This document shows positions 5,568-11,877 of a stretch of DNA of 64,000 bases, one piece after another; position 1 is the first letter of the stretch; each line of letters starts with the position of its first letter. The stretch is from a virus, in IMG/VR virus record IMGVR_UViG_3300027503_000019, positions 1-64,000 of that record, one strand, 5' to 3'. Below the pieces are notes generated by a model. That model was not told where the DNA came from and did not search any database. It saw only the letters and a program-made list of their open reading frames with translations. The position numbers and the translations under genes were made by a program.

Positions 5568-5894
5568 TCACGACTGCTCTTCTTGAGGATCGACCGCGAT
5601 CGGGGTATCGGCAGCAACTACCTCGGCCACTGGAGAGTCGAACTTGGCCCGCTGGCTCAGGAAGTGGAACTGCTTGAACAGGTTGGCGAAGTCCAAGTCG
5701 TTCTCACTCAGGCGCTCCTTGATCTCATCAATGATAGCCCCTTGGGTCTCCAGACGCTTCTCGATGTTCTCTACACGCAGAATGACGTCAGTAAGCGTCA
5801 TTGTCTTCATTTCTTGGCCACTATGTGGTGTTTCCTCCACAATGGTCGCATCGTGTGCAACGATGGGCCCGAGCTTCTTCTTGTTCTTAGTCAT
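5568..5894 (-). CDS. Coiled-coil protein of unknown function
   Basis: 108 residues, ATG at 5894, overlapping the upstream stop by 8 nt (ATGACTAA). A basic start (MTKNKKKLG) is followed by a clear heptad region, LTDVILRVENIEKRLETQG and IIDEIKERLSEN, then a hydrophobic stretch and an acidic C-terminus. Probably oligomeric. No enzyme motif. Confidence 0.65.
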   Translation of the reverse strand: MTKNKKKLGPIVAHDATIVEETPHSGQEMKTMTLTDVILRVENIEKRLETQGAIIDEIKERLSENDLDFANLFKQFHFLSQRAKFDSPVAEVVAADTPIAVDPQEEQS

Positions 5895-6105
5895 GGGTAA
5901 CGTCGTTCTGAAAGTTCTCTATGGTCTCGCTCATCAGGTCAATAGCCTTCTGGCACATCATCATGGCCATCGGGTAGTCTCCAGAGTCTGCAGCACCGGT
6001 GGCTATGACCAAGCAGGCTCGCGGGTCGCCAAACGTCATCATGATCAGGTTGTCCTTCTCGGAAGCAGACGCCTCCGGCTTGGATGATTGCTGTTTTTTG
6101 ACCAC
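5887..6105 (-). CDS. Unknown small protein, probable GTG start
   Basis: 72 residues if started at the GTG at 6105, 112 if started at the ATG at 6225. I prefer the GTG because a good promoter (6115-6122 with a -33 element at 6143-6146) ends 9 nt before it, as at other starts in this genome; a transcript from that promoter could not encode the longer form. The protein has a charged N-terminus and a methionine-rich helix (YPMAMMMCQKAIDLM) near the end. First gene of the operon that ends with the Acb2-like gene. Confidence 0.5.
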   Translation of the reverse strand: MVKKQQSSKPEASASEKDNLIMMTFGDPRACLVIATGAADSGDYPMAMMMCQKAIDLMSETIENFQNDVTHD

Positions 6106-6114
6106 AGGAGGTGT

Positions 6115-6146
6115 CAAAGATACGAAGTAGTTTGCAGTCTTGCAAG
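6115..6146 (-). promoter_or_regulatory. Promoter of the Acb2-like operon
   Basis: Minus-strand CTTG (6146-6143), 20 nt, then TATCTTTG (6122-6115). Spacing equals that of the two best promoters elsewhere in the window (11145-11176, 52784-52815). Confidence 0.65.
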
Positions 6147-6296
6147 AAAAATCTTCAACACCATGCAAGATTCTGGCCACAGGAGTATATTTGTCACTGA
6201 GTATCAGGGAGTTGCGTAGAGTCATGGGAGGTCCATGAACGGGTTTAGTTGCTTGTACCCCAGTTATCACAGCCCCTGATCACTCACTTCTCTGCT

Positions 6297-6467
6297 CTAA
6301 CACATGCAGAAGGGCCACGAGCAGACAGCGTTCCTGCAGTCAGTAGTTCTCTGGCCACTGGGTAATCCCTCAGACACTTTCATTGCCCGCTGAGCCCTGA
6401 GCTTCAAGATAAGCTCTTGGTTGTGGTCAAGTGACTTCCTCTCTTCTTTTATGATTGGTTGCTTCAT
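6297..6467 (-). CDS. Possible small basic protein
   Basis: 56 residues from the ATG at 6467 (MKQPIIKEERKS), with a longer basic form open to 6563. Helical and lysine/arginine-rich, ending CSWPFCMC. The GELILK/QELILKL wording loosely recalls the 5312-5560 protein. No promoter was seen upstream and the longer form overlaps a plus-strand promoter, so coding is uncertain. Confidence 0.35.
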   Translation of the reverse strand: MKQPIIKEERKSLDHNQELILKLRAQRAMKVSEGLPSGQRTTDCRNAVCSWPFCMC

Positions 6468-6524
6468 CTTCCTATGCTTGTTTCTCTGTTGTTTCTGCTT
6501 AGGAAACTTTTTCTTTCGAGAGGG

Positions 6525-6556
6525 GTTGACACGATGTCCCATGTGTGCTATGTTTG
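6525..6556 (+). promoter_or_regulatory. Promoter for the rightward leader
   Basis: GTTG (6525-6528), 20 nt, then TATGTTTG (6549-6556), the same layout as other promoters here. No start codon follows closely; transcription from it would produce a leader of nearly 390 nt before the fibre gene. Confidence 0.55.
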
Positions 6557-6950
6557 TCCCCACTTACTGAAGGCGGTTCATAGTAGCCTACCGTCCCGAG
6601 GGAGATAAAAAGGCTCTTTGACATTCTTAGGACAGTGGGTCAAGCGGGTAAGCCCCGCCCTTCATACTACTCTTCACGGAGTGGAAACCCCACTGGAACA
6701 ATAAGCCCAATAGGGTTATGATCTTGTTCTTGTGTTGCATGTACAGTAACACTTGCCAAGATACTAAACATATCCCTATGAATACATAGTTAGTGGTCAG
6801 GGTTCTAAGAATGTCTGTAGGTTGTGGGATGTATCCTCGGTGCTAAATCCCCCGAACCCCCTATGAAGGGTATTAGACCCGGTGTGTTCTGTTCTGAAAA
6901 TCAGCTACTTTTGTGTGCTTAGTCAGCCCTAAGAACAAGACAAATAAGCC
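6557..6950 (+). other. Long untranslated leader of the rightward operon
   Basis: No open frame of note. It contains GCTCTTTGACATT (6613-6625), close to the bacterial boxA (GCTCTTTAACA), followed by hairpins GCGGG/CCCGC (6644-6658) and AGTGG/CCACT (6680-6694); CAGTGGGT at 6633 could pair alternatively with ACCCCACTG near 6687. A second promoter lies at 6906-6913. The layout recalls an antitermination (nut-like) site, but that is inference. Confidence 0.45.
6906..6913 (+). promoter_or_regulatory. Promoter upstream of the fibre gene
   Basis: TACTTTTG, 37 nt before the ATG at 6951. No strong -33 element. Confidence 0.5.
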
Positions 6951-8849
6951 ATGGAGGTAAACATCTTCCCCAACAGACTCGAGATCATCGCCCCGCCGCT
7001 GATCGTTGGAATACCCGGGACAGACCTCCGATCTGTGGCCTATCGGTTCGACCCCAATCCAAACCCACAGCTCAATGCCGGTAGCTGGATCGTGTACGTC
7101 ACCGACGTCTATGGGAATAGCTACGACATCCCGACCGCAACGGTAACGAACCATGGGACGTGGAAGAACGGGGAGGATGGAGCCAAGCAGGCAGTAAAGG
7201 ACATCTCTGCCGTGGTCGGATACGTACCAAGCTCACCTCCAGCGCTTCCGGGAGTTCAGGACTCCATCGAGTACTCGGGTTCGAACCTTCGACTTGTTGG
7301 GGATGACCCGGCCCCGGGCCCTGACCACGTATTCGGAACAGACGCAGCCGGCAACAAGGGCTGGAAGCCAGACCCATCCGGAGGCAACGCCATCGAAGGT
7401 CTGACAGGCGATGTATCTGCCACCGGACCAGGAACCGTAGCCGCCACCATCCAGCCCGACGCCGTGACCAACTCCAAGTTGGCGAACATGGCTCAGGCAA
7501 GGTTCAAGCTCCGCTCTTCCGGTGCGGGGGCCGGAGATCCTCAGGACGGAGACGCCAACGCAGCCTCCACCATTCTCGACGGAGCAACCGACCCGTTTCT
7601 GCGCACTTCTGCTTTGCCCCCAATCCCAACCCTGACGCCCAACACCAATGTGGTATACGTCAGCAAGGTCGGCAATGACTCCGATACGGGCCTGACGGTA
7701 GCGGACCCCAAGCTGACCATCAACTCAGCCCTCACAGCCGCCCTTGCCCTGTCTCCGGCCCCCGCAGCGGTGTACGTTCTGGATGCTGGTGAGTATACAG
7801 AAGACCTAACGCTTGGTTCTGTTCCGGTCATTGCGCCATCCGCAACGCTGATCGGTCGCGTTGACATGGGTGCAAACGCAATGCTGGTGGTCAAGAACCA
7901 CTACCCCGCCATTGATGCAAGCGTAGCTGTCGGTGCGCTCAACCAGACCGGCTACGCATACTACATCTGCGCCGACAAGCTGGATGTCCGTGGTAAGGCG
8001 GGCGGGTTCACCTCGTGCGATGCCGTCAGGAACCAGTACAACGGCATGGTGCTGCATGTGAAGTGCCCCGTCATCATCGGAAGTCAGACAGCGGTATATG
8101 CAACCAACAACACCACCGGACACATTCACCTCGATGTGAACGACATCTACTGCACGAGGTCCGGCAATGTGGGTCTGTACGCGACGGACACCGTTGGGGT
8201 CGGTGGTCGCATCTACGGCAAGGTTGATCACATCATCAACATCTCCGGCGCAACCTCCTCCATCGGTGTCTGGACAGCCAGCGCAAACTCCTTCATCTCC
8301 ATTACCTCCAACGAGATCAACACTGATACAGCATACAACTGCACGGTCGGATCGCTGTATCTCATCTGCCCACGCATCCTCGGAACTCGCACCGGAACTC
8401 CGGTCTTTGAGGCGTCTACCCACATCGTAACAGGCACCCAGCCGCTCGATGCCGACCTCACCGCCATCGCTGCCCTATCCACCAATGGCCTTGTTGAGCG
8501 CACAGGTGCAGGAACAGCGGCTATCCGAGCTATTGGCGTAACAGCAAGCACAGATATTCCTTCTCGCGCTGATGCTGATGCAAGATACAAACCGATTCAG
8601 GTCACCGGGCTTACGCTTACTACTGGTGCATGGACTCTTGCATCAGGGCTTTACGAGCAGAGCATTTCTGATGCCAACATAACCACATCGTCCATTGTCG
8701 ATGTGATACCGAATAACGCAGACTTTGCAGTTGTCGCAGCAGCATCATTCCTCCCAAGAACAGATAGCGCTTCAGGGTCTGTAAAGGTCTACTGCAACAA
8801 CCTTCCGTCTGGCAACATCGGAGTAACCATCAACATCCTAAACACATGA
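6951..8849 (+). CDS. Tail fibre / spike protein
   Basis: 632 residues. The N-terminal 90 residues end in a domain with YDIPTATVTNHGTWKNG and GAKQAVKDISA that is shared with the protein at 11362-11793 and probably anchors the fibre or builds a common structural module. A proline/glycine linker and a collagen-poor region follow. From about residue 230 it has VVYVSKVGNDSDTGLT and a repeated NxI/VxI strand pattern typical of right-handed beta-helix appendages. The C-terminus is a compact beta domain. Expected to be a virion appendage contacting the cell surface. It overlaps the next gene by ATGA. Confidence 0.75.
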   Translation: MEVNIFPNRLEIIAPPLIVGIPGTDLRSVAYRFDPNPNPQLNAGSWIVYVTDVYGNSYDIPTATVTNHGTWKNGEDGAKQAVKDISAVVGYVPSSPPALPGVQDSIEYSGSNLRLVGDDPAPGPDHVFGTDAAGNKGWKPDPSGGNAIEGLTGDVSATGPGTVAATIQPDAVTNSKLANMAQARFKLRSSGAGAGDPQDGDANAASTILDGATDPFLRTSALPPIPTLTPNTNVVYVSKVGNDSDTGLTVADPKLTINSALTAALALSPAPAAVYVLDAGEYTEDLTLGSVPVIAPSATLIGRVDMGANAMLVVKNHYPAIDASVAVGALNQTGYAYYICADKLDVRGKAGGFTSCDAVRNQYNGMVLHVKCPVIIGSQTAVYATNNTTGHIHLDVNDIYCTRSGNVGLYATDTVGVGGRIYGKVDHIINISGATSSIGVWTASANSFISITSNEINTDTAYNCTVGSLYLICPRILGTRTGTPVFEASTHIVTGTQPLDADLTAIAALSTNGLVERTGAGTAAIRAIGVTASTDIPSRADADARYKPIQVTGLTLTTGAWTLASGLYEQSISDANITTSSIVDVIPNNADFAVVAAASFLPRTDSASGSVKVYCNNLPSGNIGVTINILNT

Positions 8850-9769
8850 CAGTAGGAAGATTCGCGTCCGGCTCATCCGGATTGTCCACGGCAAATATCC
8901 TCCGCGAGTACACCTCAGGAGCAACGTGGAACAAGCCCGCTGGTCTGAAGGAGCTTTTCGTTCTCGTTGCTGGTGCTGGAGGCGGCGGTGGTGGTGCTGG
9001 TCGTAGGATCGGAGCGGCAACCGGTGCGTCAGGCGGCGGCGGAGGAATGGTCCGCTGGTTGCGCATACCGGCGGCGGGCCTTGGCACTTCAGAAACCGTC
9101 ACTATCGGCACGGGCGGCTCTGGTGGCGTTGGTAGCTCGGCTGCTGCTTCTGGCGGAACGAATGGAGGCGACGGCGGGACCACTTCTTTCGGCTCGCACA
9201 TCAGCGCCGCTGGTGGAGGAGGAGGCCTGAAGGGTGAAGCGTCCGGAGGTATAGCCGGTGGCGCGGGCGGGAATATCGTAGGAACGCGCTTTATGCTTCA
9301 AGGGAGCACCGGTGGCACTGCTTCGGGCAACTCCAACGGAGGCGCCGGATCGAACGGATGGGGCCAAGCCTCTGCTGGTCCGGGTGGCGGTGGTGGAGGG
9401 GCTTCTACCAATACGCCCGCTGCGTGGGCCGGTGGCAACGGTGGCGGCGTGTTTGAATGGAACGGTTCAGCTTGGGCACTTGTTGCGGGTCCGACCGGCC
9501 CAGCAGCCAACGGCGGCGCTGGAACGAACGGTTCGAACGATCAGTGCCTTCACATTCTTCAGTCGTTGACCGAAGTTGGCACCATTGGCATTGGGACCGG
9601 TGGTGCTGGTGGGTCAGGCAACCAAGGCACGGGGACCGCAGCAGGACAAAAGGGTGGCAATGGAGGACGAGCCGCTGGCGGCGGTGGCGGCGGTTCCGTT
9701 CAAGGTGGCACCGGTGGCAATGGAGGCAACGGTGGCGACGGTTTTTGCATCGTTGTGGAAATATACTAA
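8846..9769 (+). CDS. Glycine-rich tail adhesin
   Basis: 307 residues. After a 45-residue start that includes REYTSGATWNKPAGLKELFV, the protein is mostly runs of GGGG and GGAGG broken by short turns, up to about residue 290. Similar glycine-rich modules form sandwiches of polyglycine helices in receptor-binding tips of phage fibres (for example T-even gp38-type adhesins); assignment here is by composition and place behind the fibre gene. The ATGA overlap with the fibre gene indicates coupled expression and suggests the two proteins work together. Confidence 0.75.
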   Translation: MTVGRFASGSSGLSTANILREYTSGATWNKPAGLKELFVLVAGAGGGGGGAGRRIGAATGASGGGGGMVRWLRIPAAGLGTSETVTIGTGGSGGVGSSAAASGGTNGGDGGTTSFGSHISAAGGGGGLKGEASGGIAGGAGGNIVGTRFMLQGSTGGTASGNSNGGAGSNGWGQASAGPGGGGGGASTNTPAAWAGGNGGGVFEWNGSAWALVAGPTGPAANGGAGTNGSNDQCLHILQSLTEVGTIGIGTGGAGGSGNQGTGTAAGQKGGNGGRAAGGGGGGSVQGGTGGNGGNGGDGFCIVVEIY

Positions 9770-9975
9770 TTCAGCCGGTGGTTGAACTCACTCCCATCGA
9801 GTTCCCGTCCATCGAAGCTGTTGTGGATGACTACAACATCCCCATCCCCGTCCACATACGCCTCAGCAAAGCAGCCACAGCACCCGCCGTCTGTCACATG
9901 CTCCCTCCTGTCATTCACTGGGAACACATGCCACACAGTTCTGTTGCCGCAGCTATGTGCTTCTTCGTTTGACAT
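9766..9975 (-). CDS. Conserved small phage protein (HVFPVND family)
   Basis: 69 residues from the ATG at 9975, 6 nt after the -7 element at 9982-9989. Contains WHVFPVNDRREHV, a CCGC pair, and VVVIHNSFDGRE, an order of motifs I recognise from a very common small protein of Caudoviricetes with no known function. The histidines and cysteines could bind metal. It is convergent with the glycine-rich adhesin gene and overlaps its stop by 4 nt. Confidence 0.8.
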   Translation of the reverse strand: MSNEEAHSCGNRTVWHVFPVNDRREHVTDGGCCGCFAEAYVDGDGDVVVIHNSFDGRELDGSEFNHRLN

Positions 9976-10011
9976 GCAGTACAAATGTATGAGCGCTTCT
10001 GATTACATTCG
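9968..10011 (+). promoter_or_regulatory. Probable promoter of the 10016-10417 gene
   Basis: TTTG at 9968-9971 and TACATTCG at 10004-10011 (one mismatch to TAnnTTTG), 4 nt before ATG at 10016. Spacing of 32 nt between the elements is too long, so only the -7 part is trusted. It lies back to back with the minus-strand promoter. Confidence 0.4.
9982..9989 (-). promoter_or_regulatory. Promoter of the 9766-9975 gene
   Basis: Minus-strand TACATTTG, 6 nt before the start codon: short-leader type. Confidence 0.65.
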
Positions 10012-10015
10012 CACC

Positions 10016-10417
10016 ATGGAACAAGTAAAACAACCATCCGATCGATCTCGAACCAGTCGTCGCAAGCTGCATACGCTGGCAGAGAAAATGCACGCATACG
10101 CAAAGTCCAATGGGCTCAGCGTGTTTATCATGTTCGACGGATCTCAGCCCGGGGCGATCAAGCAAACTGGATACTACAACGCATACATGGCCCAGCATGT
10201 TATTGGGCACATGGCGCTATCGCATCCAGACCTGTTCCGACAGACCACGGAAGAGATCAACCGGCTCATTGAGCAGCGCAAGGCACAGGGAGAATCACCT
10301 GTCGGGTCTGTCGAGCAAGTTGATGGCCCTTCTGGTGTCGTTCACCCTACGCTTGAAGTCCTCAAGAAGGACGATGATCTCATCAGCCCTTCGGTTGACG
10401 AGCATCCCGAAGCGTGA
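10016..10417 (+). CDS. Unknown protein
   Basis: 133 residues from the ATG at 10016 (MEQVKQPSDRSRTSRR). A basic N-terminus is followed by a helix HTLAEKMHAYAKSNG and a small alpha/beta domain with VFIMFDGSQ; the C-terminus is acidic and probably disordered. Its last 123 nt are antisense to the minus-strand gene 10295-10561. No family recognised. Confidence 0.6.
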   Translation: MEQVKQPSDRSRTSRRKLHTLAEKMHAYAKSNGLSVFIMFDGSQPGAIKQTGYYNAYMAQHVIGHMALSHPDLFRQTTEEINRLIEQRKAQGESPVGSVEQVDGPSGVVHPTLEVLKKDDDLISPSVDEHPEA

Positions 10418-10561
10418 GTCCGCTTCCTGCTCGAATCTTGTAACGGCTTCGTTCATTTTGACAAGGGCGCCGGCTATGTCCTGAACCGTGACATTGGTTT
10501 TGTCGACAGCGCTCCTGCCAGATGCAGGAGTTCTTAGGTCTGGGAATACGAGCTTGTTCAT
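10295..10561 (-). CDS. Unknown coiled-coil protein
   Basis: 88 residues, ATG at 10561, 4 nt after the -7 element TAGATTTG. A polar N-terminus precedes a helical region (IAGALVKMNEAVTRFEQEADSR and IVLLEDFKRRVND). The 3' third overlaps the plus-strand gene 10016-10417 in antisense; both ends look protein-like, and the promoter supports this strand. Confidence 0.55.
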   Translation of the reverse strand: MNKLVFPDLRTPASGRSAVDKTNVTVQDIAGALVKMNEAVTRFEQEADSRFGMLVNRRADEIIVLLEDFKRRVNDTRRAINLLDRPDR

Positions 10562-10565
10562 GTCG

Positions 10566-10573
10566 CAAATCTA
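10566..10573 (-). promoter_or_regulatory. Promoter of the 10295-10561 gene
   Basis: Minus-strand TAGATTTG, 4 nt before the ATG. It lies immediately downstream of the terminator at 10577-10608. Confidence 0.65.
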
Positions 10574-10576
10574 CTA

Positions 10577-10608
10577 AAAGCAAGAAGCCCCCTTTCGGGG
10601 GCCTCTTC
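10577..10608 (-). terminator. Rho-independent terminator
   Basis: Stem GCCCCC/GGGGGC with a TTTC loop; on the minus strand followed by TTCTTGCTTTT. It ends the transcript of the 10626-11078 gene. Confidence 0.8.
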
Positions 10609-10625
10609 GTTATTGAGCCGGTGTG

Positions 10626-11078
10626 TTAGGGAGGCGTGATGTTGCTTCCGTCGCTGTCCAACAGCATATATCCGTCACCAGCGCCCAAGGCGGCACCAAT
10701 GGCAGCAATAGCATCAGCCGCTGCAGTGGCGTCATCCATCTTGAACTTGGTGTACAGTACGCCGGTAGCACTGTAGAAGCCAACGTATGCACCACCCTGA
10801 CCCAGCGGGAACAGGACGCTACCGGTTGGGCCGACGGGGTCGCCATTGCTATCAACAGCAGTCAGCTGGCCCTCTACAGGGGTCGTGTTTCCCGTGGCTC
10901 CGCTGTTGCCGTTCGGGTCTGCGCCGTAGTACGGGCCGGTGTAGGTGTACGCATCAGGACCATTGAAGGTCGGGTACGTGATCAGCTTACTGAACGGCCC
11001 AACCGTTGCCATAAGCTGGGGCGTGACGAAGTTGGTGTTGACCGTTTCGCCGCTCGAGGTTTTGAACTGAATGATCAT
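10626..11078 (-). CDS. Probable virion decoration or fibre-associated protein
   Basis: 150 residues, ATG at 11078. Low-charge, rich in G, T, P and Y, with short repeated GPY/GADPNG turns and a final GAGDGYMLLDSDGS. Such composition is common in phage surface proteins. It has its own promoter and terminator, as does its minus-strand neighbour 11362-11793. No family recognised, so the virion role is inference from composition. Confidence 0.6.
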   Translation of the reverse strand: MIIQFKTSSGETVNTNFVTPQLMATVGPFSKLITYPTFNGPDAYTYTGPYYGADPNGNSGATGNTTPVEGQLTAVDSNGDPVGPTGSVLFPLGQGGAYVGFYSATGVLYTKFKMDDATAAADAIAAIGAALGAGDGYMLLDSDGSNITPP

Positions 11079-11098
11079 TGCGGTGTCTGTTTGTAATG

Positions 11099-11106
11099 CA
11101 AATGTA
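11099..11106 (-). promoter_or_regulatory. Promoter of the 10626-11078 gene
   Basis: Minus-strand TACATTTG, 20 nt before the ATG at 11078. Confidence 0.6.
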
Positions 11107-11144
11107 CTGGGTTTCAGGGAGTTATGACATTCTTGAGAAGATTT

Positions 11145-11176
11145 TTTGAAGCTCTGTGCAACTGCACATATCTTTG
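11145..11176 (+). promoter_or_regulatory. Well-formed promoter of the 11183-11365 gene
   Basis: TTTG (11145-11148), 20 nt, TATCTTTG (11169-11176), then 6 nt to the ATG. Both Bacteroidota elements match the consensus, making this the reference example in the window. Confidence 0.75.
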
Positions 11177-11182
11177 ACCCCC

Positions 11183-11365
11183 ATGGAAAAGCAGGACATC
11201 AAGAACGTCATTCAGCTCAAGATCAATGCCCTTGAGACCCAGTGGAACAAGGTGGTTGATGAGGAAGACCGCAATACGCCGTCCGACTACCTAAAGGCGG
11301 GCGCCATTCAAGGCGCGATCAACGCATTGATCGACCTTCTCGTTGAGGTTGATCGAATGGCTTAG
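11183..11365 (+). CDS. Unknown small helical protein
   Basis: 60 residues from the ATG at 11183, set by the promoter 6 nt upstream; an in-frame ATG at 11156 lies before the promoter and is rejected. Helical throughout (QDIKNVIQLKINALETQWNKV, then GAIQGAINALIDLLVEVDRM). Convergent with 11362-11793; the two stops overlap as TTAG/CTAA. No family recognised. Confidence 0.65.
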   Translation: MEKQDIKNVIQLKINALETQWNKVVDEEDRNTPSDYLKAGAIQGAINALIDLLVEVDRMA

Positions 11366-11793
11366 GCCGGCGTGCAGTTGGTGCGGATTGCAGCAACTGC
11401 GATTTCTGCGCCAGCTTGGGTATTGACCCAAGCGCCTTGGTTGCTGATCTGGCCCATAGGCAGGTCTTGGAACCAGCCCTCATCGCTGCGGATACGAACA
11501 AACCACTGCACGAACGGGGTGGCAGAGATCTGCGAGTTGCTTAGAGTTGATGCATCGCCCGGATCAGGGTAGTTGTCCTGACTCAGAGTGGCGTTGTTTG
11601 CACGCGACGCAAACGGAGAGTCTGTTTCGGGCTCCCACGCAGCGTCACCATTAGCCAGACCATACACACGGACGGTCTTTGCATGAACGGCAACATCCGT
11701 AACCATTCGGTAGTTGATCAGCGTTTGTGTGCCGCTTGCATCATTGATGCTGATGGATCCGGTGGTCAGCACCACGGTGTACGGGAAGCTCAT
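11362..11793 (-). CDS. Structural protein sharing a module with the tail fibre
   Basis: 143 residues, ATG at 11793. Near the C-terminus it has FQDLPMGQISNQGAWVN followed by GAEIAVAAI; the fibre at 6951 has YDIPTATVTNHGTWKN followed by GAKQAVKDI. The match (D-P, N-G-W-N, G-A-AV-I) points to one domain used in two virion proteins. The N-terminal part is beta-rich. Its own promoter lies at 11826-11833. Possibly a minor tail or head-fibre protein. Confidence 0.6.
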   Translation of the reverse strand: MSFPYTVVLTTGSISINDASGTQTLINYRMVTDVAVHAKTVRVYGLANGDAAWEPETDSPFASRANNATLSQDNYPDPGDASTLSNSQISATPFVQWFVRIRSDEGWFQDLPMGQISNQGAWVNTQAGAEIAVAAIRTNCTPA

Positions 11794-11825
11794 TGGCGTA
11801 TCGTTTGAGGGTCTATAAGGACATG

Positions 11826-11833
11826 CAAATATA
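11826..11833 (-). promoter_or_regulatory. Promoter of the 11362-11793 gene
   Basis: Minus-strand TATATTTG, 32 nt before the ATG at 11793; divergent from the terminase promoter 32 nt away. Confidence 0.6.
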
Positions 11834-11865
11834 CCTCAAGTGGTTGATTCTCACTACTTTGTACT

Positions 11866-11873
11866 TATTTTTG
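11866..11873 (+). promoter_or_regulatory. Promoter of the terminase / late operon
   Basis: TATTTTTG with GTTG 19 nt upstream (11843-11846). The ATG of the terminase follows after 4 nt, so the message would start at or next to the start codon. Confidence 0.7.
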
Positions 11874-11877
11874 CTGC

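Noticed and set aside
8846-9769. Glycine-rich gene as a diversity-generating retroelement target or repeat array
   Set aside because: No reverse transcriptase, template repeat or adenine-biased variable region was seen; the repeats are irregular glycine codons.
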